Positions 20,206 to 28,951 of a DNA stretch of 64,000 bases are shown here, one piece after another. A model generated the notes under the pieces. It was not told where the DNA came from and made no database searches. It saw only the letters and a program-made list of their open reading frames with translations. Every line of letters starts with the position of its first letter. Position 1 is the stretch's first letter. The DNA is from an uncultured Chlorobiaceae bacterium. GTDB lineage: Bacteria > Bacteroidota > Chlorobiia > Chlorobiales > Chlorobiaceae. Made by a program: the position numbers and the translations under genes. Location of the stretch: positions 54,158 through 118,157 of the forward strand of contig CAIPMW010000087.1 in the NCBI GenBank assembly GCA_903866255.1, read 5' to 3'.

Positions 20206-21225
20206 ATGGAGAACCCTCCCTCCGTTGATATTATCATTCCCCATTTCAAACGGCGGGATATGCTTGAGCGATGTCTCGACTCGCTTGCAGAGACCCGTTA
20301 TCCCTCAATGGGTATCATTGTGGTGGATAATGGTGGAACGGAGGCGGGACTTGTTTTTCTTGTCAAACGGTACAGGAGTGCCCGATTGCTGCGTCTCCCG
20401 CAAAATCGTGGTTATGCCGGTGGCTGCAATGAGGGGCTGAAACACTCCACTGCGGATTATGTCGTTTTTATGAATGATGACACGGAGCATGAGCCCTTGT
20501 GGCTTGAGCGCCTTGTCCGTGCTGCTCTTGAGGATGAGCGCATTGCAGCGTTACAGCCGAAAATTCTTTCACTCAAGCCATACCGTCGGGGTAAAAAGGT
20601 GTTTGATTATGCCGGAGCGGCTGGCGGAATGATTGACCGTCTTGGTTATCCGTGGTGTTTGGGGCGTACATTTTCGGCCATTGAGCAGGACGGTGGCCAG
20701 TATGATGCAGGGCAGGATATTTTTTGGGCATCGGGTGTAGCCATGTTTGTGAAGAGAGCTGTTGCTGCAGAGCTTGGCGGGTTTGATGACGATTTTTTTA
20801 TGCAGATGGAGGAGATTGATCTCTCATGGCGCATGAAGCTTGCCGGTTATCGTCTCTGCTCTGTGCCGTCATCGGTTGTTCTGCACGAAGGGGGAGCCTC
20901 TCTCTCTGCGGGCTCTTCTGAAAAGATCTTTTTCAACCATCGCAACAATATCACCATGCTGTTGAAAAACCGGAGCATGGCTGCGCTGCTGTGGGTGTTG
21001 CCACTTCGATTGCTGCTTGATGGTGCTGCCGCGCTGTTCTATGTGACCCAATATCCTGACGGGCTGAAAAAATCGGGCGCTGTATTTCGGGCGTTGTGGT
21101 ACAATGTCCGATGTTTTGGTAATATCATGAAGAAGCGGACGCCGATACAGCGCTCCCGGGTCGTTGATGAAAAAGCGCTTTTTCGCCATGTCCCGTTTCT
21201 GTATCCAGTTAAGCGTCGCTCGTGA
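20206..21225 (+). CDS. Family 2 glycosyltransferase
   Basis: This 339-residue GT-A enzyme begins VDIIIPHFKRRDMLERCLDSL and has the nucleotide-sugar site FMNDDTEHE (DxD-like). The segment ASGVAMFVKRAV and the acidic FFMQMEEIDLSWRM are typical of rhamnosyltransferase-type GT2 proteins. One hydrophobic stretch near residue 265 may bind the membrane. It probably acts in polysaccharide or lipopolysaccharide assembly; donor and acceptor are unknown. It is last in the queC-CPBP-trpA run. Confidence 0.9.
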   Translation: MENPPSVDIIIPHFKRRDMLERCLDSLAETRYPSMGIIVVDNGGTEAGLVFLVKRYRSARLLRLPQNRGYAGGCNEGLKHSTADYVVFMNDDTEHEPLWLERLVRAALEDERIAALQPKILSLKPYRRGKKVFDYAGAAGGMIDRLGYPWCLGRTFSAIEQDGGQYDAGQDIFWASGVAMFVKRAVAAELGGFDDDFFMQMEEIDLSWRMKLAGYRLCSVPSSVVLHEGGASLSAGSSEKIFFNHRNNITMLLKNRSMAALLWVLPLRLLLDGAAALFYVTQYPDGLKKSGAVFRALWYNVRCFGNIMKKRTPIQRSRVVDEKALFRHVPFLYPVKRRS

Positions 21226-21255
21226 GTAGTTCATATTCACAGTACTCGGGGTAAT

Positions 21256-21278
21256 AACATAGGGTTTTCCCCTATGTT
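21256..21278. terminator. Stem-loop downstream of the glycosyltransferase gene
   Basis: AACATAGGG and CCCTATGTT form a perfect 9-bp stem with a 5-base TTTTC loop, 30 bases after the glycosyltransferase stop. A second small inverted repeat (CTTCAG/CTGAAG) follows at about 21293-21306. It may end both this transcript and the opposing epimerase transcript, or be part of a dispersed repeat. Confidence 0.45.
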
Positions 21279-21354
21279 GACTGATGTCGCCCCTTCAGGG
21301 CTGAAGAGTGCATCCCATCGGCGGCAGTGTCGGTGGTGGTACAAGTGATGAAAA

Positions 21355-21398
21355 AATCATGCCCATCCTGATCAATCCTGTGAATCAAGGTTCAAGAC
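21355..21398 (+). repeat. Copy of an interspersed repeat (REP-like)
   Basis: This stretch contains TCAATCCTGTGAATCAAGG followed by TTCAAGAC. The same pattern with few changes is found at 36402-36442, and inverted at 36352-36392. It lies in a non-coding gap just before the 3' end of the epimerase gene. Confidence 0.6.
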
Positions 21399-21406
21399 AA
21401 CGGTTG

Positions 21407-22453
21407 CTAGTTCTCTTTTGGTGGCGGGAGATGTCCCCATGTGACCATATCCCTGACTGTTTCAATCAGGCTCTCTTTGAATGGCCTGAATGAGATGGAG
21501 AGTTCCTGTTTGATTTTTGAGGTGTCATAGTGCATGGAGCGGCCGACATTCAGGCGGATATACTTGCCCGTATCTTTTGGCTGGGTAAAAGAGAGGAGTT
21601 TCATCAGGAGTGTGCCTGCTATTCCAGAGAGGTCAATCTTTGGAAGCGCATAACGTTGAAAGCCTGAGGATTTCAGTATTGCCACGATGCGCCGCAAATG
21701 TATTGTTTCAGCAGAGCAGAGGTAACGTCCACTGGCTGAATCGTTCTCCATGGCAAGCACATGCGCTTTTGCCACATCACGAACATCAACAAATCCCCAG
21801 TTCAGATCCATTATACAGGGATACACGCCACTCATGATATCGCGGATCATCTGGTTGGTGGTGTTGAGTAAAGGCGAGAGTGATGGTCCAATGACCATGG
21901 CGGGGTTGATAGCAACCAGATCAAATCGCGGACGTCTGGCCATGATAAAGTCCCATGCCTCGCGTTCAGCAAGTGTTTTTGAGTACTGATATGGCTGTCG
22001 ATCAAGGGATGACATGATGTTCCAGTCTTTTTCAGTAAATATTTTGTGACTTTCCGGTTGGTCAGTAATGGCAGCAATTGATGAGGTTAATATCAGTCGT
22101 TTTACCTTGTTTGCCTTCATGCAACTCTCAAGCACAGTCTCCGTTCCAATAACAGCCGGGTCAACCAGATCCTGTTGTGGATTTTTAACATTGATCTGAT
22201 AAGGACTTGCCGTATGGATGACATACTCACATCCTGATGCCGCCTTATCATAGGCACCTGCTTGAAGCAGGTCTGCCCTGTACAGTTCCAGGCGCTCTTT
22301 GGCCCCTGGCAGGTCAAGAAGAAAGGGGTAGTGTTCAGGGCTTTTTCGGACGGTACCCCTGACACGGTATCCCCGCTCAAGCAGTTCTCTGACAATATGA
22401 GCGCCAATAAATCCGGAAGCTCCGGTGACGCAGACTGGTGAATTGCTTTTCAT
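21407..22453 (-). CDS. NAD(P)-dependent epimerase/dihydroflavonol reductase-like protein
   Basis: This 348-residue extended short-chain dehydrogenase has the Rossmann motif VTGASGFIGAHIV at its N-terminus and the catalytic YQYSK (YxxxK) near residue 158. The family reduces or epimerises sugars, sterols or flavonoid-like ketones; the closest match in style is the dihydroflavonol-4-reductase group. The substrate is unknown. It follows the CDF transporter gene by 6 bases on the same strand, so the two are likely one transcript. Confidence 0.87.
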   Translation of the reverse strand: MKSNSPVCVTGASGFIGAHIVRELLERGYRVRGTVRKSPEHYPFLLDLPGAKERLELYRADLLQAGAYDKAASGCEYVIHTASPYQINVKNPQQDLVDPAVIGTETVLESCMKANKVKRLILTSSIAAITDQPESHKIFTEKDWNIMSSLDRQPYQYSKTLAEREAWDFIMARRPRFDLVAINPAMVIGPSLSPLLNTTNQMIRDIMSGVYPCIMDLNWGFVDVRDVAKAHVLAMENDSASGRYLCSAETIHLRRIVAILKSSGFQRYALPKIDLSGIAGTLLMKLLSFTQPKDTGKYIRLNVGRSMHYDTSKIKQELSISFRPFKESLIETVRDMVTWGHLPPPKEN

Positions 22454-22459
22454 GGTTTG

Positions 22460-23836
22460 TTATGCAAGTGGTTCAGCGTGGATGATGACTCGTCCTGCGT
22501 TATTGAGGGAGCGGTAGAGCAGCCCTTCAAACTGGCTGGTAAGAGAGTGTACCTCTTCCAGAAGGGCATCATCATGAAATGAGCAGTGAAGAGTAATAAT
22601 AAGTTTTTGTTGTTCAGTTTTTCTGATCTGAATGTCGTGTACGTCGTGGATTTTTACAATTTTTTTTGATGCGTTGATAATCGTAGCGCGTAGCTGCTCT
22701 TCTTCTATTTGGGAGAGAAGGCTGGTGGCTCGCTCATCAAAGCGGAGAGGATCAAGATGGATGCAGATATCAAGCTCTTCATCGAATTCGCAGCGCAGCT
22801 CATCTTCCAACGCTGTAACGGTATCGTGTGCCTGCTTGATGGTGAGTCGTTGGTCAATTTCAACATCAAAGGTGATCTGTTTTTTCTCTCCCCCCAGGCT
22901 TGTCGAAATGTTGTGAGCGTGAAGGTTATGGTTCAGCCCGACAACATGTACCCTTTCGGCAATGGTTTCGCTGTTGAGAGCTATTGGTCTGCAGTTGATC
23001 GTGATATCCCCGACAGAAAATTCGTCACGCATTTTCTGTTCAATATTTGAGCTGATCGCCTGTACTTTCTCCACAGAGAGTGTTCGGTTGACGCAGACTG
23101 CCATTTCAATAAAGATCTGTGGTCCGGTCGGTTTTACCCTGAGTTTATCAATCTTGATAACACCCTCAACCGTGGCTGCTATCTCTTCGATTCTTTCAGC
23201 AATGCCCTCTGGTGCCGCATCGATAAGGACATCAATTGTTTTTTTCCCAAGGCTGAACGCTGCGTAGCCAACCAGCACGGCCACAGCAATGCCTGCCACA
23301 GCATCAGCCCATGCTACACCCCACGAGACAAAAACAAGTCCCGCCAGTACTACGGCCGAACTGAGAATGTCAGAGCTGAAGTGGAGTGCGTCAGCCTCAA
23401 GCGCCTGGCTGTTGGTCTCTTTTGCAACTCTTTTCAGCGCTCTTGAACGGGAAAAATCGACGAGAATAGAGATGACCATGATGGCAATGGCATACCAGGT
23501 GACTTCAACCTCTGTCGTTCCTGCGATCAACCGTTCCGTTGCGGCATAGATGATCCAGATACTTGTGATGACCAGGAGGCCTGTCTCAATAAGCGCCGAA
23601 ACACTCTCAACCTTGGCGTGACCGTAGTGATGCTTGCTGTCGGCAGGTTTGTCACTCATTCTGACCGCAAACAAAGTTAATGCCGCAGCCCCAAAGTCCA
23701 GGCCAGAGTGTGCCGCTTCAGAAATAATTCCAATGCTGCCGGTCATGATGCCGACCACAAGCTTCATGGCAGTCAAAAAAAGGCTTGCTATTACCGAAGA
23801 GAAAGCGACATTTTGCTTTTTATGAGTCTGTTCCAT
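22460..23836 (-). CDS. Cation diffusion facilitator with extended C-terminal region
   Basis: The 458-residue protein has the six-helix CDF membrane domain with metal-site motifs EAAHSGLDFGAA and DALHFSSDILSS (HxxxD pairs). It probably exports divalent metals such as zinc, iron or manganese. The usual family length is about 300; here the cytoplasmic part continues for about 260 residues and appears to contain more than one ferredoxin-like CDF regulatory domain (repeated IDKLRVKPTGPQIFIEM-like units). The ATG at 23836 is preferred over a TTG at 23860. It precedes the epimerase gene by 6 bases. Confidence 0.88.
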   Translation of the reverse strand: MEQTHKKQNVAFSSVIASLFLTAMKLVVGIMTGSIGIISEAAHSGLDFGAAALTLFAVRMSDKPADSKHHYGHAKVESVSALIETGLLVITSIWIIYAATERLIAGTTEVEVTWYAIAIMVISILVDFSRSRALKRVAKETNSQALEADALHFSSDILSSAVVLAGLVFVSWGVAWADAVAGIAVAVLVGYAAFSLGKKTIDVLIDAAPEGIAERIEEIAATVEGVIKIDKLRVKPTGPQIFIEMAVCVNRTLSVEKVQAISSNIEQKMRDEFSVGDITINCRPIALNSETIAERVHVVGLNHNLHAHNISTSLGGEKKQITFDVEIDQRLTIKQAHDTVTALEDELRCEFDEELDICIHLDPLRFDERATSLLSQIEEEQLRATIINASKKIVKIHDVHDIQIRKTEQQKLIITLHCSFHDDALLEEVHSLTSQFEGLLYRSLNNAGRVIIHAEPLA

Positions 23837-23978
23837 CAAGAGTTGTACCTGGTTTTCCAATTGTCACTTCTTCACAAATTTCAGAAACCCTGCTTATATT
23901 AGGGTAGTAATACAATTTGTTCCAATCGGTGAAAAATCGCGACGGAGCTCAATATATCATGAGTTTATCATAAGAGCA

Positions 23979-25118
23979 ATGAACATCGGCATATCATGTC
24001 ATCACACTTACGGCGGCAGTGGAGCAATTGCTACGGAATTGGGTAAGGCGCTTGCAGCAAAAGGGCATCGGATCCATTTTTTCGGTCAGGCGGCACCATT
24101 CAGGCTGGGTGCATTTTCCCGTAATATCTTTTATCATGAGGTTGATGTGATGCATTATCCGATGTTTGATGCACCGTTCTATTCTCTCGCCCTTGCCGCG
24201 AAAATCGCGGAGGTGGCATTTTATGAAAGGCTGGATGTGGTGCATGCTCATTATGCCATTCCTCACGCATTGAGCGCTATGCTTGCCCGTCAGATGCTGG
24301 AGGACAAATGTTTGGATTCGAAGTGTTTCAGACTGGCAACGACGCTGCATGGCACCGATATTACGGTTGTCGGCGCTGACCGTGGGATGCAGGATGTTAT
24401 CCGGCTTGCGATCAACAAATCCGACGGGGTGACAACTGTGTCGAGATACCTGAAGGAGGAGACGGTCAGGATGTTTACTCCAAAGAAGGAGATAGTCGTT
24501 ATTCCGAATTTTGTTGACACCTCAATTTTTTTTCGTTCGCCCAAAAAAGAGATTCGGGAACAGCTTGGTATAGGAGATGAGAAAATTGTCATTCATATCT
24601 CCAATTTCAGGCCGGTGAAATGTATTGGAGATATTATCAGGATTTTTTATGCGCTGAGCCAGACAACCACTGCAACGTTGTTGCTGGTGGGTGATGGGCC
24701 GGAACGGAGTGAAGCTGAAATTCTTGTACGTCAGTTCGGGATTGTTGACCGGGTAAAGTTTCTTGGTAAACTTCTTGATATTGTGCCACTTCTTTCCATT
24801 GCCGATGTGATGTTGATGCCAAGCAATGCGGAGTCATTCGGGCTTGCCGCGCTTGAGGCGATGGCTTGTGGGGTGCCGGTGGTTGCCACCATGGCTGGCG
24901 GGTTCCCTGAATTTATTGGGCCGGGTCGGCATGGTTATTTGCTTGCTCCGGGAGATATTGAGGGGATGACTGAGAAGGCGCTTCACCTGCTTTCAGATGA
25001 ACATCACTGGCTTGAGTGTTCAGAGGCATGTGTTCAGCAGGCAAAGCGATACGAGACCGCTCTGCTCGTTGAACAGTATGAGGCGTTTTATACAAGGCTG
25101 GTCGAGGGTGTGCCGTAG
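23979..25118 (+). CDS. bshA: N-acetyl-alpha-D-glucosaminyl L-malate synthase
   Basis: This 379-residue GT4 glycosyltransferase joins N-acetylglucosamine from UDP-GlcNAc to L-malate, the first step of bacillithiol synthesis. The N-terminus MNIGISCHHTYGGSGAIATELG and the HAHYAIPHA segment are hallmarks of BshA; the C-terminal UDP site is SNAESFGLAALEAMA. Green sulfur bacteria are known to make N-methyl-bacillithiol. Neither bshB nor bshC is nearby. The gene converges with mreB after only 18 bases. Confidence 0.93.
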   Translation: MNIGISCHHTYGGSGAIATELGKALAAKGHRIHFFGQAAPFRLGAFSRNIFYHEVDVMHYPMFDAPFYSLALAAKIAEVAFYERLDVVHAHYAIPHALSAMLARQMLEDKCLDSKCFRLATTLHGTDITVVGADRGMQDVIRLAINKSDGVTTVSRYLKEETVRMFTPKKEIVVIPNFVDTSIFFRSPKKEIREQLGIGDEKIVIHISNFRPVKCIGDIIRIFYALSQTTTATLLLVGDGPERSEAEILVRQFGIVDRVKFLGKLLDIVPLLSIADVMLMPSNAESFGLAALEAMACGVPVVATMAGGFPEFIGPGRHGYLLAPGDIEGMTEKALHLLSDEHHWLECSEACVQQAKRYETALLVEQYEAFYTRLVEGVP

Positions 25119-25136
25119 CTGTACGCTTCCGGGATG

Positions 25137-26192
25137 TCAATACTGCTTGCTTGTCAGCAGCACACTCCGGTATTTATCAAGGTTTTCGAGTACCTCGCCT
25201 GTGCCTCTGGCAACTGCAGTGAGAGGGTCTTCGCTGATATGGACGGCGAGTTTTGTCTCGGCATTGATTTTTTTGTCGAGCCCCTTGATGAGCGCTCCGC
25301 CTCCTGCAAGAAAGAGACCTCGATCGAAAATGTCGGCCGAAAGTTCCGGTTTGGTTACTTCAAGACTTTTTTTAATCGATGTGATGATCTGGCTGATCGG
25401 TGTTGCAATGGCCTCCCTGATGGTGGCTGAGTTGACCTCCTGCTCTTCGGGAAGGGCAGTGACCAGGTTTCTTCCTCTGACCATCATCGTCAGCTCTTTA
25501 TCCAGCTTGTAAGCAGACGCGATTTTTATCTTGACATCTTCGGCTGTTCGCTCGCCGATAGCAAGGTTGTACGCTTTGCGGAAGTGACGGACAATTTCAT
25601 CGGTTATATCGGTTCCGGCAACACGAAGGGACTCTCCTGATGCAATACCTCCAAGAGAGATAACCGCAATTTCCGTAGTGCCGCCTCCGATATCGACAAT
25701 CATGTTGCCCATTGGCTCTTTGACATCAAGCCCGATACCAATTGCCGCAGCCATAGGTTCCGTAACCAAATAAACCTCTCGGGCACCAACATGTTCTGCA
25801 GAGTCCCGCACAGCCCTTTTTTCAACTTCGGTAATTCCCGACGGTATGCCGATAACCATTCGCCGAATGCCGAATGAAAACTTTGTCTTTGTTTTATTGA
25901 TCAGCCCCTTGATCAGCTCTTCGGTTGCCTCATAGTCTGCAATGACACCATTGGCAAGTGGCCGTATAGTGACAATGCCGGGATGGGTTTTTTCATGCAT
26001 GAGAAGCGCTTCGTGGCCTATGGCAACAATTTTACCGGTATTGCGTTCCCTGGCGACAATTGAAGGCTCATTTAAAACAACACCTTTGCCCCTGATAAAA
26101 ATCAATGTATTTGCTGTTCCGAGATCAATGGCAATATCTCTGAACAGGTTACTGAAAAAGCTCATGTTAACATGGTTCTGTGTGTCTTTCAT
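25137..26192 (-). CDS. mreB: Rod shape-determining protein MreB
   Basis: This 351-residue bacterial actin forms membrane-associated filaments that guide cell-wall elongation. The phosphate-1 motif IDLGTANTLIF, phosphate-2 VDIGGGTTEIAVIS and adenosine motif LAGGGALIKGLD are intact. The start could be the ATG at 26192 or the ATG at 26165 (MSFFSNLF, the usual MreB beginning). Unlike many genomes, mreC and mreD are not adjacent; they lie about 18 kb away at 43826-45184. Confidence 0.95.
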   Translation of the reverse strand: MKDTQNHVNMSFFSNLFRDIAIDLGTANTLIFIRGKGVVLNEPSIVARERNTGKIVAIGHEALLMHEKTHPGIVTIRPLANGVIADYEATEELIKGLINKTKTKFSFGIRRMVIGIPSGITEVEKRAVRDSAEHVGAREVYLVTEPMAAAIGIGLDVKEPMGNMIVDIGGGTTEIAVISLGGIASGESLRVAGTDITDEIVRHFRKAYNLAIGERTAEDVKIKIASAYKLDKELTMMVRGRNLVTALPEEQEVNSATIREAIATPISQIITSIKKSLEVTKPELSADIFDRGLFLAGGGALIKGLDKKINAETKLAVHISEDPLTAVARGTGEVLENLDKYRSVLLTSKQY

Positions 26193-26360
26193 AGTGGCTT
26201 GGAATGAAGCTGATTCAAGCTATATTCCAAGGTTTCAAGTTGACCCTTAAGGTAGCTAATGGAATTTTTTTTTCAAATGAAAAGAGCCCTTTCAGTGCCT
26301 CTTTTTTGCATTTTTTCCCTTTTTTTGACTCGCGGATATCGTTTTTTATGAAGGGGAGGG

Positions 26361-27686
26361 TTGTTCCGCAAGTCTGATAACCAAAAATCAAATAACAACG
26401 TGTTGCGCCTGTACCGTTTTGCTGAAGATCGTTCAGCTTTGAAAGAGCAGTTGTTTCGGAGTGTCACGGTTGATGCTTCTGTCCAGTTGGCCGTCGATGG
26501 AATTTTGAGTGAAGTGCGTCGCAGAGGAGACACTGCAGTGCTTGACTATACAGAGCGTTTTCAGGGTATCCGGTTGTCGGAGATGCGAGTTTCGCCCGAT
26601 TCTATTGATGAAGCCCGACGAGATGCAGAGCCCGCCTTTCTTGCGCTGCTCGAAGAGGCTTACGCAAATATAGTTCGTTTTCATCAGCATGAGGTTGAGA
26701 AGAGTTTTTTCTATGAATCTGAAGGTGGTGTATTGCTTGGTCAGCGGGTTACTCCCATGGAAAAGGCGCTCCTCTATGTGCCCGGCGGCAAGGCATCGTA
26801 TCCTTCGTCGCTGCTTATGAATGCAGCCCCGGCAACTGTTGCCGGAGTACAGGATATTTATGTGACGACACCCTGTGATGCTTCCGGTGGGGTGAATCAC
26901 GATATTCTTGTTGCTGCTTCAGTGGCGGGCATCCGTTCTGTCTACAAACTTGGGGGGGCGCAGGCGATAGCGGCCTTTGCCTACGGGACAGAGACTATTG
27001 CGAAGGTTGATAGCATTACCGGTCCGGGCAATAAATATGTGGCGCTTGCTAAAAAACAGGTGTTTGGCCATGTATCCATCGACAGTATCGCTGGCCCTTC
27101 AGAAGTGGTTATTATTGCTGATGAATACGCCAATCCTGATTTTATTGCCCTCGACATGTTTGCCCAGGCAGAGCACGACCCCGATGCTTCGGCGCTCCTG
27201 ATTACACCTTCTGCCGCACTTGCGGCTGCGGTGCAGCAGTGCATTGAGACGCGTTTGCCTGACATGCTGCGCCATGAGATAATTGCCTCCTCACTCCAGC
27301 ATAATGGTGCAATTGTGCTGGTTCGGTCGCTTGAAGAGGCCTGCACTGTCTCGGATATGATTGCACCCGAGCATCTGGAGCTGCATGTCGAGCATCCATG
27401 GGAGATTTTTCCACTGCTTCACCATGCCGGTGCGATTTTTATGGGAGGTTACTCCTGTGAGACTGTAGGTGACTATTTTGCTGGCCCCAACCACACACTC
27501 CCAACCAGTGGTACGGCCCGCTTTTTTTCGCCGCTTTCGGTTCGTGACTTTGTCAAGCATACTTCAATTATCTCCTATTCAAAACAGCAACTTCACAAGT
27601 GCGGAGAAAAAATTGCCGCTTTTGCGGATCATGAAGGGCTTCAGGCTCATGCCGAGGCTGTTCGGGCAAGATTGAGAGCATTATGA
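26361..27686 (+). CDS. hisD: Histidinol dehydrogenase
   Basis: This ~441-residue enzyme oxidises histidinol to histidine in two NAD-dependent steps, the end of histidine synthesis. Family segments include [38 protein letters not shown] and APEHLEL, holding the zinc ligands. The start is unclear: TTG at 26361 follows a G-rich run very closely, and GTG at 26400 is an alternative. The stop overlaps the queA start by 4 bases (ATGA). No other his genes are near. Confidence 0.94.
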   Translation: MFRKSDNQKSNNNVLRLYRFAEDRSALKEQLFRSVTVDASVQLAVDGILSEVRRRGDTAVLDYTERFQGIRLSEMRVSPDSIDEARRDAEPAFLALLEEAYANIVRFHQHEVEKSFFYESEGGVLLGQRVTPMEKALLYVPGGKASYPSSLLMNAAPATVAGVQDIYVTTPCDASGGVNHDILVAASVAGIRSVYKLGGAQAIAAFAYGTETIAKVDSITGPGNKYVALAKKQVFGHVSIDSIAGPSEVVIIADEYANPDFIALDMFAQAEHDPDASALLITPSAALAAAVQQCIETRLPDMLRHEIIASSLQHNGAIVLVRSLEEACTVSDMIAPEHLELHVEHPWEIFPLLHHAGAIFMGGYSCETVGDYFAGPNHTLPTSGTARFFSPLSVRDFVKHTSIISYSKQQLHKCGEKIAAFADHEGLQAHAEAVRARLRAL

Positions 27687-28714
27687 GAGTTGCCGACTTT
27701 GACTATCTCTTGCCCGACGAGAAAATTGCAAAATATCCTCCTCTGGAGCGAGGCTCGACTCGTCTTCTGGTGCTCAACCGTTACTCTGGTCTGGTGGAAC
27801 ACTCTCGTTATGCAGCCCTTGACGCTTTTCTTCAACCAGGCGATCTTCTGGTGCTTAACAATACCAGGGTGATTCGAGCAAGGTTGTTTGCTTCCAGGTT
27901 AACAGGTGCACAGATTGAGTTGATGCTGCTTGAAAAGCATGAGGGAGAGCAGAGTCTGGTGCTGTATAGGGGAAGAGTAAGAAAAAATGATCAGCTTGAG
28001 GCTCACGGCCATAAACTGCTGGTTATCGATCTTGTCGATCATGGTGTTGCCCGGATTAAGATGCTTGATGGAGGAGTGCTGGCCGACTTGTTCAATAATT
28101 TTGGAGAAGTCCCTATTCCGCCCTATCTCAAACGGGAGGCCGAAAAGGTTGATTTGGAGCGTTATCAAACGATTTTTGCGGCTTTGCCAGGATCTGTAGC
28201 TGCTCCTACAGCATCTCTGAATATGACGGAGGAGCTGCTTGGCAGGCTTCGCAGCAAGGGTGTGGACGTTGTTAGCCTGACGCTGCATGTTGGTCTTGGA
28301 ACTTTTCTTCCTGTCAGGGTGGATTCGTTCAAGGAGCATGTCATGCATCGTGAGTTTTATACCATACCTGCAGAGAGTCTTGAAAAAATCAGGCAGGTCA
28401 AGGCATCATTCGGCAGAGTTGTTGCCGTTGGCACAACGGTTACCCGAGCGCTCGAACATGCGTGGGATCGTTTTGAGAAGTTTTCCGGGGCCGATGTTCT
28501 TACAGGTGAAGCCGATATATTTATTTACCCCGGGTATCAATTTCGTAGTATTGATGTTCTTTTGACTAACTTTCATGCCCCGCGATCAACTGTATTAATG
28601 CTTGCTGCTGCTTTTGCAGGTGCTGATAATTTGCGCAATGCGTATCGGGAAGCGCTTGAGGAGGGATACGCTTTTCTGAGTTATGGAGACAGTATGTTGA
28701 TTTTTGGTAAGTAA
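27683..28714 (+). CDS. queA: S-adenosylmethionine:tRNA ribosyltransferase-isomerase
   Basis: This 343-residue enzyme transfers and isomerises the ribose of SAM onto preQ1-modified tRNA, giving epoxyqueuosine. The N-terminus starts [17 protein letters not shown]; the conserved segments [20 protein letters not shown] and [13 protein letters not shown] are present. It is translationally coupled to hisD by a 4-base overlap. With queC at 17958 it indicates a working queuosine pathway. Confidence 0.95.
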   Translation: MRVADFDYLLPDEKIAKYPPLERGSTRLLVLNRYSGLVEHSRYAALDAFLQPGDLLVLNNTRVIRARLFASRLTGAQIELMLLEKHEGEQSLVLYRGRVRKNDQLEAHGHKLLVIDLVDHGVARIKMLDGGVLADLFNNFGEVPIPPYLKREAEKVDLERYQTIFAALPGSVAAPTASLNMTEELLGRLRSKGVDVVSLTLHVGLGTFLPVRVDSFKEHVMHREFYTIPAESLEKIRQVKASFGRVVAVGTTVTRALEHAWDRFEKFSGADVLTGEADIFIYPGYQFRSIDVLLTNFHAPRSTVLMLAAAFAGADNLRNAYREALEEGYAFLSYGDSMLIFGK

Positions 28715-28951
28715 TTATTTTCAGTAAAGCGCATTATCCCCTTTCCCCTGAAAAAAACAGGGATTGTATGTTCTCTGCCTTAATTTGTTGCGCTGCTCTT
28801 CAGGTAGGCAAGTGTGGCTTCTTGCATTTAAAAGGCTGCCGTGCTATTTTTTGACACTCTTTATCCCGAACCCGGGAGAAAGCACTTTTTGCTTGCATTT
28901 TTGTACAGGTATATTCGTTTCAACCACACATAACCATGGAGATTGACTTTT

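Noticed and set aside
26279..26310. AAAAGAG/CTCTTTT repeat upstream of hisD as an attenuator
   Set aside because: The stem is weak, and I see no leader peptide rich in His codons.
28746..28764. CCCTG/CAGGG hairpin between queA and acnB as a terminator
   Set aside because: Only 5 bp with an A-run loop and no T-run; too weak to call.
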